NCBI GenBank assembly: GCA_000242935.3
Contig: CP007053.1
Location: 6,371,001-6,435,000, forward strand
Reading direction: 5' to 3'
DNA from: Opitutaceae bacterium TAV5
Lineage (GTDB): Bacteria; Verrucomicrobiota; Verrucomicrobiia; Opitutales; Opitutaceae
DNA length: 64,000 nucleotides
Shown in pieces: positions 25,709 through 35,684 of the stretch. Made by a program: the position numbers and the translations under genes. How positions within the stretch are numbered: position 1 is the first letter of the stretch; each line of letters begins with the position of its first letter. Under the pieces are notes generated by a model that saw only the letters and a program-made list of their open reading frames with translations, did not search any database and was not told the DNA's origin.

Positions 25709-26998
25709 ATGTCTCCACTCATCGAATCACTTGTCCACGCCGACAAAACAGCCGTCCAGCGCGACTCCGTCCGTTACTGGAATCCGCACAAGGTCCAGGC
25801 CTGGCAGCGCGATGGCGTCGATTTCATCATGGGACGCCGCGAAGGCTACCATATATACGACATGACCGGCCACCGGCTCATCGATCTGCACCTCAACGGC
25901 GGCACCTTCAACCTCGGCCATCGCAACCCCGAGATCGTCGCCACGCTCAAGGAGGCGCTCGACCATTTCGACATCGGCAACCATCATTTCCCCGCGATTA
26001 CCCGGGCCGCGCTCGCCAGGAAACTCGTCGAGACCGCGCCCGCCGGCATGCACTACGCCATCCTTTCCAGCGGTGGCGGCGAGGCCATCGACATCGGCCT
26101 CAAGTGTGCCCGCTACGCCACCCGGCGCAAAAAAATCGTCTCCGTCATCCGGGCCTATCACGGCCACACCGGCCTCGCGCTCGGCACCGCCAACGAACGC
26201 TACGCCAAACAGTTTCTCAGCGAGGGCGACCCGCGCGAATTCGTCAAGGTGCCCTTCAACGACCTCGACGCCATGGAAGCCGCCCTGCGTGCCGGCGATG
26301 CCGCCTGCGTCATCATGGAAACCATTCCCGCCACCTACGGTTTCCCGCTCCCCGACGACGGTTACCTGCCCGGCGTCAAAAAACTCTGCCAGAAATACGG
26401 CTCCCTCTACGTCGCCGACGAGGTGCAGACCGGCCTCATGCGCTGCGGCCAGCTCTGGGGCATCAGCACGTACGGTGTCACGCCCGACATCATCGTCACC
26501 AGCAAGGGCCTCGGCGGCGGCATTTACCCGATCGGAGCCGTCATCGTCAGCGAACGCGCCGGCCACTGGCTCACCGAGGACGGCTGGGGCCACATCTCCA
26601 CCTTCGGCGGCGCCGAGCTCGGCTGTATTGTCGCGCTCAAGACACTGGAAATCACCCTCCGTCCCGAGACCGTCGCCAACGTCCATTTCGTGGCCGACCA
26701 CCTCCGCGCCGGGCTCGACCGTATCCGCGAAAAATTCGCCCCGTTCTTCAGCGGCATCCGCCAGCGCGGCGTGATTTTCGGACTCGAGTTCGACCACCCC
26801 GACGGCGCGAAACTCGTCATGCCGCACCTCTACAAACACGGCCTCTGGGCCATCTACTCGCAACTCGACCCGCGCGTCCTCCAGTTCAAGCCCGGCCTCC
26901 TCTGCACGAAGGAACTCTGCGACGACATCCTTGCCCGCCTCGAAGCCGGTCTCGCCGAAGCAATCAAAACACTTCCCGTCGCCGCCGCCACCGCCTGA
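25709..26998 (+). CDS. class III PLP-dependent aminotransferase or phospho-lyase
   Basis: 429 residues with class III (ornithine/GABA aminotransferase) architecture. There is an N-terminal GGTFNLGHRNPEI, a GGGEAIDIGLKCARYAT phosphate-binding loop, VADEVQTGLMRCG with the PLP-contacting Asp, and the Schiff-base Lys in VTSKGLGGGIYPIG. Beside an APH-fold kinase it may belong to the phospho-lyase branch of class III, as with hydroxylysine or ethanolamine phosphate phospho-lyases; this is inference. It starts behind a strongly G-poor, AC-rich leader. Confidence 0.88.
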   Translation: MSPLIESLVHADKTAVQRDSVRYWNPHKVQAWQRDGVDFIMGRREGYHIYDMTGHRLIDLHLNGGTFNLGHRNPEIVATLKEALDHFDIGNHHFPAITRAALARKLVETAPAGMHYAILSSGGGEAIDIGLKCARYATRRKKIVSVIRAYHGHTGLALGTANERYAKQFLSEGDPREFVKVPFNDLDAMEAALRAGDAACVIMETIPATYGFPLPDDGYLPGVKKLCQKYGSLYVADEVQTGLMRCGQLWGISTYGVTPDIIVTSKGLGGGIYPIGAVIVSERAGHWLTEDGWGHISTFGGAELGCIVALKTLEITLRPETVANVHFVADHLRAGLDRIREKFAPFFSGIRQRGVIFGLEFDHPDGAKLVMPHLYKHGLWAIYSQLDPRVLQFKPGLLCTKELCDDILARLEAGLAEAIKTLPVAAATA

Positions 26999-27000
26999 AC

Positions 27001-27113
27001 GTGGCGCGGGCGTCCCGCCCGCATCTGCGACCGCAGGGGTGTCGCTTGCGACGCCCGCGAATGCAAGACGGGGCATCAAACGGCGGGCGGCGGGCTTCGC
27101 AAGCGAAGCCCCT
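27001..27113. repeat. cluster of palindromic repeats after the aminotransferase
   Basis: GTGGCGCGGGCGTCCCGCCC begins at 27001, just after the stop codon. It is followed by GTCGCTTGCGACGCCCGCG-type and GGGCTTCGCAAGCGAAGCCC (about 27090-27110) hairpins. The remainder of the 27114-27264 gap shows no gene. Confidence 0.75.
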
Positions 27114-27264
27114 ACATGGAGCGCCGCCACAGGCGCCGCCCTCTCTGCAAGCAACACACCTGTCACCGCTCCTCCCTCCGCCGCCAAGGCACGCCACCTG
27201 CTCACCTTTTTCACCACGCGCCCGCCGCGCACCGACTCAACCCGATCATCCATCCGTCTGCCAT

Positions 27265-28344
27265 ATGCTCACGATCGCCCGCCGTCCCGCCACCACCCGA
27301 CGCCGCCCCGTGCCGCCCCCCGCCGCGGTCCTCACGCCCGCGCAAGCCTTTACCGCCCTGCCGGTCGCCGACCAGCTTGCCCGCGTCGAACAACTCGCCC
27401 GCCAGGCGCTGCCGCTCTACGGCCTGCCGCCCACCTCGGCAATCAGCCTGCTCAACTATTCGGAAAACGCCACCTGGCTGATCCGTCCGCCTGGCGGCCC
27501 CGCGCGCGTGCTTCGCATCAACCGTCCCGGTTACCACCCGCGCGCCAACATCGCCTCCGAACTCGAATGGGTTCTCGCCATCCGGCGCGACACCCCGCTG
27601 GTCACTGCCGAGCCCGTCGCCGCGCTCGACGGCGAATACATCCAGCATGTCTGGCACCCTGGCGTGCCGGAGCCGCGCAACTGCGTGCTCTTCACCTTCG
27701 TCGAAGGCACCGAGCCGGACGATTCCAACCGCCTCGCCTCGTTCGAACTGCTCGGCGAAGTCACCGCCCGACTCCACCGCCACGTGGTTGCCTGGAAACC
27801 TTCGCGTCCCATGCGCCGGTTCCGCTGGGATTTTGATACCATGCTCGGCCCCGACGGACACTGGGGCCAATGGCAGAACGGCACCGGCGTCACTCCAACC
27901 ATCCAGCGTCACCTGAATCGCGTCCTGCCCGTGCTCCGCCGCCGCTCCGATGCCGTCGGTTTTGCCAAAAACCGCTTCGGTCTCATCCACGCGGACCTGC
28001 GCGCCGCCAACCTGCTGGTGAAAAACGATACGGTCGCCGCCATCGATTTTGACGACTGCGGGTATTCGTGGTTCATCTACGATCTCGCCGCCGCGCTCAG
28101 CTTCATCGAGACGCATCCCGACCTTCCCGCGTACATCGACGCCTGGCTGCGCGGCTACGCCAAAGTCCGGACGCTTTCGAAAGCGGAGATCGCCGAAATC
28201 GACACCTTCGTCATGATGCGCCGCCTCCTGCTTCTGGCGTGGATCGGTTCCCATGCGGACACGGCCCAGGCGCAATCCGTCGCCCCCGGTTTTGCCGAAG
28301 GCACGGCCGCCCTCGCCGACCGCTACCTCTCCCGCTTCGCCTGA
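27265..28344 (+). CDS. APH-fold small-molecule kinase (phosphotransferase)
   Basis: 359 residues with a protein-kinase-like fold. The catalytic loop is LIHADLRAANLLV (HxDxxxxN) and the metal loop is AAIDFDDCGYSW (DFD). The N-lobe has LNYSENATWLIRPPGGPARV. Related enzymes are homoserine kinase II, choline kinase and hydroxylysine kinase. The ATG at 27265 gives a sensible N-terminus; a much longer frame upstream is a shadow of the aminotransferase gene. It is the last gene of the importer cluster. Confidence 0.86.
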   Translation: MLTIARRPATTRRRPVPPPAAVLTPAQAFTALPVADQLARVEQLARQALPLYGLPPTSAISLLNYSENATWLIRPPGGPARVLRINRPGYHPRANIASELEWVLAIRRDTPLVTAEPVAALDGEYIQHVWHPGVPEPRNCVLFTFVEGTEPDDSNRLASFELLGEVTARLHRHVVAWKPSRPMRRFRWDFDTMLGPDGHWGQWQNGTGVTPTIQRHLNRVLPVLRRRSDAVGFAKNRFGLIHADLRAANLLVKNDTVAAIDFDDCGYSWFIYDLAAALSFIETHPDLPAYIDAWLRGYAKVRTLSKAEIAEIDTFVMMRRLLLLAWIGSHADTAQAQSVAPGFAEGTAALADRYLSRFA

Positions 28345-28352
28345 GCGAAGCG
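28333..28352 (+). terminator. hairpin straddling the kinase stop codon
   Basis: CGCTTCGC (28333-28340) and GCGAAGCG (28345-28352) form a perfect 8-bp stem, with the TGA in the loop region. There is no T-run after it, so it is at best an atypical terminator or an mRNA-end stabiliser. Confidence 0.4.
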
Positions 28353-28361
28353 ACTCATCAA

Positions 28362-28528
28362 GTGGCATGGGCATCCTGCCCATGAACGTTGCCCCTCCGC
28401 GTGGCGCGGGCGTCCCGCCCGCCGACGGCGAAGCCGTCCGATCGACGTGACACGGGCTTCCAGCCCGTGTCTTCCCCTCGGGTCAGTGCGGTGCTGCGCA
28501 CCGTCCACGGCCAGGACGGCCGTGCCAC
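28362..28528. repeat. cluster of four to five short palindromic repeats
   Basis: GTGGCATGGGCATCCTGCCC (28362-), GTGGCGCGGGCGTCCCGCCC (28401-), GACACGGGCTTCCAGCCCGT (28448-) and an inverted-type copy CCACGGCCAGGACGGCCGTG (28505-) lie in the 409-bp gap before the next gene. Nothing else is recognisable in 28529-28753. Confidence 0.8.
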
Positions 28529-28753
28529 GTGGTTGCCGACCCTGACATTCGTTCCGCATATCCCCGAAACTCGTTACTGCTGGTCGGTCAGTATCTGCCG
28601 AAAAAATGGCCAACCTCCCCGACAATGGGCTTGCCCGGTGAGTATTAACCGGCATCATGAGTGCATCTCTCTGCCACCCAGCCTGCGGAAATCCTCTCTT
28701 GGCTGCCACGTTTCCACGCCGTCTTTTCAACTGTTCAACCCTCTCCCCCGGCC

Positions 28754-29443
28754 ATGCACACCTGTTTCCACCTCAACCGGTTTGCCGTGCCCGTTTTCGT
28801 GCTCGGCCTCGCCGCTCTCCTCCCTGCCGCCGACTCCCGGGAAACCTGGTCCGGCTGGTCCGCAGACCTCACCGCCCCCGATCCGGATACCGTCCTCCTC
28901 CCCGCCGACCACGACACCGGCGGCCTCCTCCTGCGTAGTGGCGAGGACATTACCCTTTTCCCCGCCACCGTTCTCCCCGACCTCGACACCCTTTCCCTCC
29001 GCGTCGCCTTCACCGATGCCCTCCCACCGCTCTTCCCGCCCGAAGCCGCCCTCCTCATCAACCGTACCACTCCCCTCGCCCCCGCGCTCACCGCCAGCGA
29101 CGACGCCCTGACCTATACCTGGGACATCTCCGCCCTGCCCGCTCCGCCCGAAGACCTCGCCATCCTCTGGCAACCTCCCGAAGACCTCCCCGTCGACAGT
29201 TTCACCCTCCTCCAGTCTTCCCTCGAGACAACCGTCAGTCCGCTGCTGACCGATGCCGACGGCAACGGTATCGACGACGCCTGGGAACTGGCCCATTTCG
29301 GCCACACCGGCATCGACCCTACCTCCGACCCCGACAATGACGGCCTGAGCAACCTCGCCGAATTCCTCGCCGACACTGATCCGAACGTCGCTGCGACTTC
29401 GATTTCCCCTGCCACCCTCAGCCTGATTACTTTCAGCCCATGA
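28754..29443 (+). CDS. secreted protein with a C-terminal calcium-binding (TSP3-like) motif
   Basis: 229 residues with a signal peptide (AVPVFVLGLAALLPAADS). After a Pro/Leu-rich beta region, the C-terminus has DADGNGIDDAWELAHFG and DPTSDPDNDGLSNLAEFLAD, the Asp-rich loops seen in thrombospondin-type-3/dockerin-like repeats of Verrucomicrobia. The stop overlaps the RHS start (ATGA), so the two genes appear coupled. It may help display or export the RHS protein; that is inference. Confidence 0.7.
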   Translation: MHTCFHLNRFAVPVFVLGLAALLPAADSRETWSGWSADLTAPDPDTVLLPADHDTGGLLLRSGEDITLFPATVLPDLDTLSLRVAFTDALPPLFPPEAALLINRTTPLAPALTASDDALTYTWDISALPAPPEDLAILWQPPEDLPVDSFTLLQSSLETTVSPLLTDADGNGIDDAWELAHFGHTGIDPTSDPDNDGLSNLAEFLADTDPNVAATSISPATLSLITFSP

Positions 29444-32400
29444 ACTGTCCCGAAATTGCGCAGAAAGTTCGAAAATCGGCAATGCGTTCCAACGAAAAAA
29501 TTGGCCGAGAGATGACCGGTACCGCCTGCTTACTATTCTTCGCCTCAGTTCTGTTTGTCTCCAATGGATGGGGACAATGTGGCAACATCGAAATAAAAGA
29601 TACCAGTGTTTCCTATAAAAGCATCACGGGAATCGGTAATCTGGTCGGTTTTTCCGGCTATCGCCAGACTGGCAATACCCAAGATAACTCCGACCCGACC
29701 GCCCCTTGGAACGCAGGCCCAATCTGGAAATGGAAGCAACGTAATTTTAGCGGAGCCCTCTGGACGGACAGGCACCAGTTTGGCGACTGCAACGAGGCTT
29801 GTGCTTATGCGCAGTTGCCAGGCGGAGACTTCGGAAGGTTTACGGGCACGGCAGAGATCGGACCAGATGGATTTATATCTTATGCTAAGCAATTTGCACC
29901 TTTATACGAGGTTCCTTGCGACACCCCTTGGGTTGATACTACACATGAGATTTTCACAAACCATGCGAACCACTCAAAATGCACCCTGACCGAAACACTG
30001 ATAACCCGGTCTCTTGTTCTTGATGATACCAGTTGCGCAGATGGCTGGACCTACCGGTCTGAACTTGGTGGCCTGTATCAGACTCTTTCCCACCCGGACA
30101 CCATCGCCGCGGCGCTGAAGAGGTCCACTCAGCCCAAAGTTGAGGGTAAGTTTCATCGAACCTACATCTCAGCTGTTGATACGACAACGCCAGAAGTGAC
30201 AGAGCCGATAGCAATCAGCGGTCGTGGAGTGACAATTACATTGAATGGGATCTGTCCCGGAAAGTATCGAGTTGAAGCTGTCTTGCGAACCGGACAATGG
30301 GACGGCTTTGAAGCTGGCGGGGAAGCGAAATACAAGAGCACCCCAGCGCCTTATGACAAAAGGCAGACGGTCGCCACAGTAGAGATCAAGGATAATGGCG
30401 AAGGCACCTTTGAAACGCCGACTGGCAAAATCGAAGAAGTCACAGAGGTTCTTGAAAATACCATCGTACTCTACCCGGCTGTAAACGGCAAAACAATCGG
30501 AACTCCAGACGGATGTCGCGTCAACAGCGTCGATTTCGGCATGCATCTGGGATCTGTCACCGGAGGGCTTTCTGCCGGCCTGCTGCGTATCAAGGAAGAT
30601 GATCTGACGCCGGCATCATTCACTCCAGCAGCACTGAACCTGCTCTCCTTTTCCGATGATGATGTGGAGGTCGTCCGTGATACTTTGGAGAATCTGCGCC
30701 AGATCCTTGTCCCCGAAGGACTGGCGGACATTGTCACGCTTTCGACAACTTCTTATGAAATCCGCGTGTACTTGGCCTCCCAAGTCGGAAGTCTGGATAC
30801 CGGAACCGGCTTCTATGCGGTCAGCGGCACGCCTTTGGTCACCTATACGATTGCGGAAGCCTCCGGCTCCACGGCGTTGAATCCGAAGCTGAGCCTGACC
30901 GAAACGCGCGGCAGCAAGGCCATCGAAACAGTCTTCAGCCAGAACGGCGATAACTGGGAGGCAACGTATGGCAACGGCCTGAAGACCGAACGGCTCACTT
31001 ATACCACCGAGGGAGACCTCAAGGTGGAGACGCGCGAACTGGTCAACCTCGACAACAGCGTGGCGCAGGTCACCGTAAAAAAGACCCGCACGTACTCCTT
31101 CGGCGAAAAGACCATCGAGGAAATCACCGGCTCGGGCGCCGCCGCGGTCACCACGACCTACAGGTATTACGACAATGCCACGACCGACGGGCTGGCGCTG
31201 GGCGAGATGAAGACCCGGCAGACCTCCGCCGGCAACTGGGAAAGCTGGACATACGACACCGAGGGCCGGAAGGCCAAGCGCGTCAGTCAGTTCCTCGACA
31301 GCACCTTCGAGTCGGCCGACAACCTCAACCGCGTGACGACCTGGACCTACGCCACCGTCACCGACCTGGACGGCGACGGCAAGGATGAGGCGCTGGAAAC
31401 GCAAACCGACACCCTGCTCGGGCAGGAAACCGGCCGCCGCCACCGACTCGTACTGACGGCCACCGGCGGCCTCGGCCCGAACGGGGAAACCGCCGAGGCC
31501 TGGACCGAGGAACGCGAGATCGTCTGCACCGTGCCCGGCGCGGCCTGGGATGCCTCCACCAACCTCGTCACGATCACCCGCACCGGCGTCAATGGCCTGC
31601 TCCAGTACAAGACTGTCTGGACGCAACGACCCGACGGCACGGCCACCAGCCTGCTGCTCGATCCGCAGGAAACCGGCGGGCGCATCTGGACCACCTTGGA
31701 GGGAGCACTCCAGCTTGACGGCTCGATCACCGGCCGCCGCACCGAAGTCATCGAGGACGAACTGGGCCGCGAACGGGAGCGCAACGTCTATGAAAACGGC
31801 CTGCTCGTGGCGGCGGCGGTGGTCATGAACCGCGACGAACTCGGCCGACCCACGCTGACTGCTTTCCTCGACGGCACCGAGGAACGCCGGGAGTATTCGT
31901 CGTGCTGCGGGCTGGCCTCCTTCCGCAGCCGCGACGGCATCCTGACCACGTACGAGCATGACGACCTCGGCCGCGTCACCCGCGAGACCGTCGGCGGCGT
32001 CTCCACCGTTTATGAATACGACGCGGCCGGCCGGGTCATCTCGACCACCCGCGTCGGCAGTGACGATTCGCAGATTCCCGTCTCGACCCAGACATACGAC
32101 ACCGCCGGCCGGTTGCTGACCTCCACCGATGCGCTCAACCGCACCACCACGTACACCGAAACGCTGCTTTCCGGCAGCCTGACCGAACGCAAAACCGTCC
32201 ACGCCGACACCAGCGAGGAGATTTCCACCTTCTATCCGGACGGCTCGCCCGCCTCGGTCCGCGGCGACGCCGCGCAGTGGCACAATTACGCTTACGGCGT
32301 GGATACCGACGGCGAATACGAACAGGAGTATTTTCCCACCGGTGACGAACCGACCGGCACACCCGCCGCGCAGTGGGTCAAACGCTACCGCGACCACGCC

Positions 32401-35400
32401 GGTCGCAACCATCTGGTCCGCTATCCCGACAACGCCGAGGAAACCTCCGGCTACAACGCCAAGGGCCAGCTTGTCCGGCAGACCGATGCCGACGGTGTAC
32501 AAACCCTGTTTGCGTACAACGACCGCGGCGAGCAGACGGTGACCGCCCTCGACTTGGACCGCAACGGCACCATCGACTACGCTGGCGACGACCGCATCAC
32601 TCGCACGGTCACCACGTACGCGACCCGCGACAGCGTCACCGTCCGACGCACGACCACCGAAGTCTGGGAAGACGCCGGAGACAATCCGGTGACCGTCTCG
32701 GTCACCGAGACGGCGGTGGACAGCCTGCAATCATGGACCACCACCCGCGGCCTGACCACGCACACGAGCGTCACGCAGGACGGCGCGGGCAACCGCACCG
32801 AAACGACGACGGCTCCCGACGGCTCCACCAGCATCCTCACGTATGCCCACGGCCGCCTGACCGGAGAAACCCGCAAGGATGCCAATAACAACACCCTTTC
32901 CCAAGTCGCTTACGCGTACGATCCGCACGGCCGGCTCGTCACGCAAACGGCGACCGGCATCGGCACGACTACGTATTCATATTTTGACGACGACCAAGTT
33001 GCTACTGTGACCACGCCCGATCCCGGCGACGGCACACAGACCACCAGCTACACGTACAACAACCGCGGTTGGCCGTCGAAGGTCACCCATCCCGACGCCG
33101 CCGAGACCGAAACCACGTACTACCCGACCGGCCAGATAAAGCGCACGTGGGGCGCACGCACGTATCCGCAAGAATACACGTACGACGCGCAGGGCCGGCT
33201 GAAAACGCTGACCACCTGGAAAGATTTTTCCGGCACCACCGGCGAGGCCGTCACCACGTGGAACTACGACCCGCAACGCGGCTGGCTCACCCAGAAACTC
33301 TACGCGGACAATCAGGGACCGGCCTACACCTACACCCCCGCCGGGCGCTTGGCCACGCGCACCTGGGCGCGCGGCGTCGTTACCACATACGGTTACACCG
33401 ATGCCGGCGACTTGGCCTCCGTCACCTACAGCGACAGCACGCCGGCGGTTGCCCACACGTATGACCGCGCCGGGCGCCTGCACACCACCACCGACGCCGC
33501 CGGCCTGCTCACCCGCTCCTATGCCAACGGACAGCTGACCGGCGAAGTCTATTCCGGCACCGGTCTGCTTGCCGGCAAGTCGGTCACCCACACCTTCGAC
33601 AGCCTGCAACGGCAGGACTCCCTTTCGGCAACTTCGATCCAACCCGTGAGCTACACTTACGACGCCGCCTCGCGTCTGGCCACCGTGACGCAGGGCGACC
33701 TATCGGCCAGCTACAGCTATCATCCGAACCTCGGCACGGTAACCGGCGTCACCGTCAGCAACAGTTCCACCGAACGTGCACGGCAGGAACGCACCTTCGA
33801 CGTGCTCGGTCGCATCACCCGTGTAGACACGCTGGGCAACGGTTCCATCCTGCACGCCCGTCGCGACTACACGTACAACGCCGCTAACCAGCGCACGCAG
33901 GTAACTCATGAAGACTCCCGCCACTGGACCTACGGGTACGACACCCTCGGGCAGGTGACCTCGGCGCAAAAGCGCCTGTCCGACAACACGGCCTTGCCGG
34001 GGTACGATTTCGGGTACAGTTTTGACGACATCGGCAACCGCATGAGCACGACCACCAACGGCCGCACCGCCGCCTACCTTTCCGACGCGCTCAACCGCTA
34101 CACGCAGCGCGACTACCCCGGTGCCATCGACGTGCGCGGCTCCGCCTCCACCGCCGTCACCGTGCTCGTCAACGACGGCCTGACCACCCGTACCGGCGAG
34201 GACTTTTTCCGGGCTGCTCCCTTCGACAACGATCCCGATCCGGTCAACGCGGAAATAAAGATTCAGGCGGTCGATCCCGGCCCGCCGGAACAGGTCGCTA
34301 CCGAAACACGCTCATTTGCCACCACCGGCCGCACCGATCCCTACATTGTGCCGAGCGATCCGGAAGCCTTTACCCATGACGCCGACGGCAACCTGACGCA
34401 AGACGGTCGCTGGAACTACACTTGGGATGCAGAAAACCGGCTCATTAGCATGGAAATGCGATATGAATCTTCAATCGGACTCCATCTCGTCCAGACTCGA
34501 CTGGAATTTGCCTATGATTCACAGAGCCGCAGGCTTACCGCTATAATGAAGATTCTGTCACCATCTGCTGGCTGGATGGTGGTCGACAGCAAGCAACTCC
34601 TTTACGATGGCTGGAACCTGCTGGCCGAGTACGACCAGTTGAATGCGGGCCAACTTCTGCGCAGCCATGTCTGGGGTCTGGATCTGAGCGGCAGCTCGCA
34701 AGGGGCCGGCGGCGTCGGCGGCCTGCTGTGGAGCAACACGAGCACGGCGGCATACGTTCCCGGCTACGATGCCAATGGCAACATCATCGCATGGATTAAC
34801 ACGACCGACGGCTCCCTCGCCGGCCTGCGCGAATATGGTGCTTTTGGCGAATCCGTCATGAGCACCGGCATTAGTGAGGAACTGCCGTTCGGATTCTCCA
34901 CAAAATACCAAGACCGGCTAACCGGACTTCACTATTACGGCTACAGATATTATTCGACAATCTTGGCCCGCTGGCTCGGCAATGACCCGCTTGAAGAGCG
35001 CGGGGGGATAAATCTGTATGCGATGGTTGGAAATGATTTGGTAAACCAATGGGATTATTTAGGCCTAGAGCCATTAACAGAGGTGCCGCCTGAAGGAAAA
35101 TTTGTTTTGCGGATTGCAAAAAATATAAAATTCAATGATGATCAAGCAAAGCGTGCGCTGGTACCGTATGACTCCAGTCAAGGTGGGTACTATGGAGACG
35201 GGTTTGAAGTTGAATACCAGCCTGCAGATACCTGCCCGTGTATTCGAGAAACCATACGATTAGTCCAAGCCATAAAAATCGGGAGTGGCGACTCACGAAT
35301 CGATGCATCAGACTACACCAATATAAACAACGCAAACGCAAATGGCAGCGCGCCCTTGCCGGGCTATACGCAGGATGGCGGACGGCAAGGGGCACACGGT

Positions 35401-35679
35401 TCCACATCTTACTTTGATGCTCCATATAATGCATGGAGCAATTTCTGGGGGAACAAGCAGGGGAAAATGTATCAATTCGAAGTTTGCGCGCTATGTCCTG
35501 ATGGTACTATTTTGGGATGTTTCAGTTTTAATTTTCACAATAATGAGCGCATCCCCCGTCCAACAGGCACAACACCCGCATCATCCCCAGGCAAGCTATG
35601 GAGATCAGCCGTTGAACGATGGGAAAAGGCTTCTGCCCCAAAAAACAGATCCTCTATCAAATACCTGCAAAGCATATAA
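29440..35679 (+). CDS. RHS-repeat protein with variable C-terminal tip (candidate polymorphic toxin)
   Basis: 2079 residues. A hydrophobic segment near residue 27-45 (TACLLFFASVLFVSNGWGQC) is a probable signal peptide, so the start could be an internal ATG such as 29482. Many YD repeats follow (YEYDAAGRVISTT, YTYDAQGRLKTL, YDRAGRLHTT). The RHS core end GLHYYGYRYYSTILARWLG with GINLYAMVGNDLVNQWDYLGL-type closure lies at about residues 1827-1876. The last 204 residues are a tip of unknown family, AT-richer than the core. RHS shells enclose and release such tips, often toxins; toxicity here is inferred. Confidence 0.85.
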   Translation: MNCPEIAQKVRKSAMRSNEKIGREMTGTACLLFFASVLFVSNGWGQCGNIEIKDTSVSYKSITGIGNLVGFSGYRQTGNTQDNSDPTAPWNAGPIWKWKQRNFSGALWTDRHQFGDCNEACAYAQLPGGDFGRFTGTAEIGPDGFISYAKQFAPLYEVPCDTPWVDTTHEIFTNHANHSKCTLTETLITRSLVLDDTSCADGWTYRSELGGLYQTLSHPDTIAAALKRSTQPKVEGKFHRTYISAVDTTTPEVTEPIAISGRGVTITLNGICPGKYRVEAVLRTGQWDGFEAGGEAKYKSTPAPYDKRQTVATVEIKDNGEGTFETPTGKIEEVTEVLENTIVLYPAVNGKTIGTPDGCRVNSVDFGMHLGSVTGGLSAGLLRIKEDDLTPASFTPAALNLLSFSDDDVEVVRDTLENLRQILVPEGLADIVTLSTTSYEIRVYLASQVGSLDTGTGFYAVSGTPLVTYTIAEASGSTALNPKLSLTETRGSKAIETVFSQNGDNWEATYGNGLKTERLTYTTEGDLKVETRELVNLDNSVAQVTVKKTRTYSFGEKTIEEITGSGAAAVTTTYRYYDNATTDGLALGEMKTRQTSAGNWESWTYDTEGRKAKRVSQFLDSTFESADNLNRVTTWTYATVTDLDGDGKDEALETQTDTLLGQETGRRHRLVLTATGGLGPNGETAEAWTEEREIVCTVPGAAWDASTNLVTITRTGVNGLLQYKTVWTQRPDGTATSLLLDPQETGGRIWTTLEGALQLDGSITGRRTEVIEDELGRERERNVYENGLLVAAAVVMNRDELGRPTLTAFLDGTEERREYSSCCGLASFRSRDGILTTYEHDDLGRVTRETVGGVSTVYEYDAAGRVISTTRVGSDDSQIPVSTQTYDTAGRLLTSTDALNRTTTYTETLLSGSLTERKTVHADTSEEISTFYPDGSPASVRGDAAQWHNYAYGVDTDGEYEQEYFPTGDEPTGTPAAQWVKRYRDHAGRNHLVRYPDNAEETSGYNAKGQLVRQTDADGVQTLFAYNDRGEQTVTALDLDRNGTIDYAGDDRITRTVTTYATRDSVTVRRTTTEVWEDAGDNPVTVSVTETAVDSLQSWTTTRGLTTHTSVTQDGAGNRTETTTAPDGSTSILTYAHGRLTGETRKDANNNTLSQVAYAYDPHGRLVTQTATGIGTTTYSYFDDDQVATVTTPDPGDGTQTTSYTYNNRGWPSKVTHPDAAETETTYYPTGQIKRTWGARTYPQEYTYDAQGRLKTLTTWKDFSGTTGEAVTTWNYDPQRGWLTQKLYADNQGPAYTYTPAGRLATRTWARGVVTTYGYTDAGDLASVTYSDSTPAVAHTYDRAGRLHTTTDAAGLLTRSYANGQLTGEVYSGTGLLAGKSVTHTFDSLQRQDSLSATSIQPVSYTYDAASRLATVTQGDLSASYSYHPNLGTVTGVTVSNSSTERARQERTFDVLGRITRVDTLGNGSILHARRDYTYNAANQRTQVTHEDSRHWTYGYDTLGQVTSAQKRLSDNTALPGYDFGYSFDDIGNRMSTTTNGRTAAYLSDALNRYTQRDYPGAIDVRGSASTAVTVLVNDGLTTRTGEDFFRAAPFDNDPDPVNAEIKIQAVDPGPPEQVATETRSFATTGRTDPYIVPSDPEAFTHDADGNLTQDGRWNYTWDAENRLISMEMRYESSIGLHLVQTRLEFAYDSQSRRLTAIMKILSPSAGWMVVDSKQLLYDGWNLLAEYDQLNAGQLLRSHVWGLDLSGSSQGAGGVGGLLWSNTSTAAYVPGYDANGNIIAWINTTDGSLAGLREYGAFGESVMSTGISEELPFGFSTKYQDRLTGLHYYGYRYYSTILARWLGNDPLEERGGINLYAMVGNDLVNQWDYLGLEPLTEVPPEGKFVLRIAKNIKFNDDQAKRALVPYDSSQGGYYGDGFEVEYQPADTCPCIRETIRLVQAIKIGSGDSRIDASDYTNINNANANGSAPLPGYTQDGGRQGAHGSTSYFDAPYNAWSNFWGNKQGKMYQFEVCALCPDGTILGCFSFNFHNNERIPRPTGTTPASSPGKLWRSAVERWEKASAPKNRSSIKYLQSI

Positions 35680-35684
35680 AACAA

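Noticed and set aside
27000-28530. CRISPR array from regularly spaced repeats
   Set aside because: Units are different short palindromes with irregular gaps and no unique spacers; no cas genes.
30616-32730. 704-residue minus-strand frame inside the RHS gene
   Set aside because: Antisense shadow of repetitive coding DNA; no domain or start signal.
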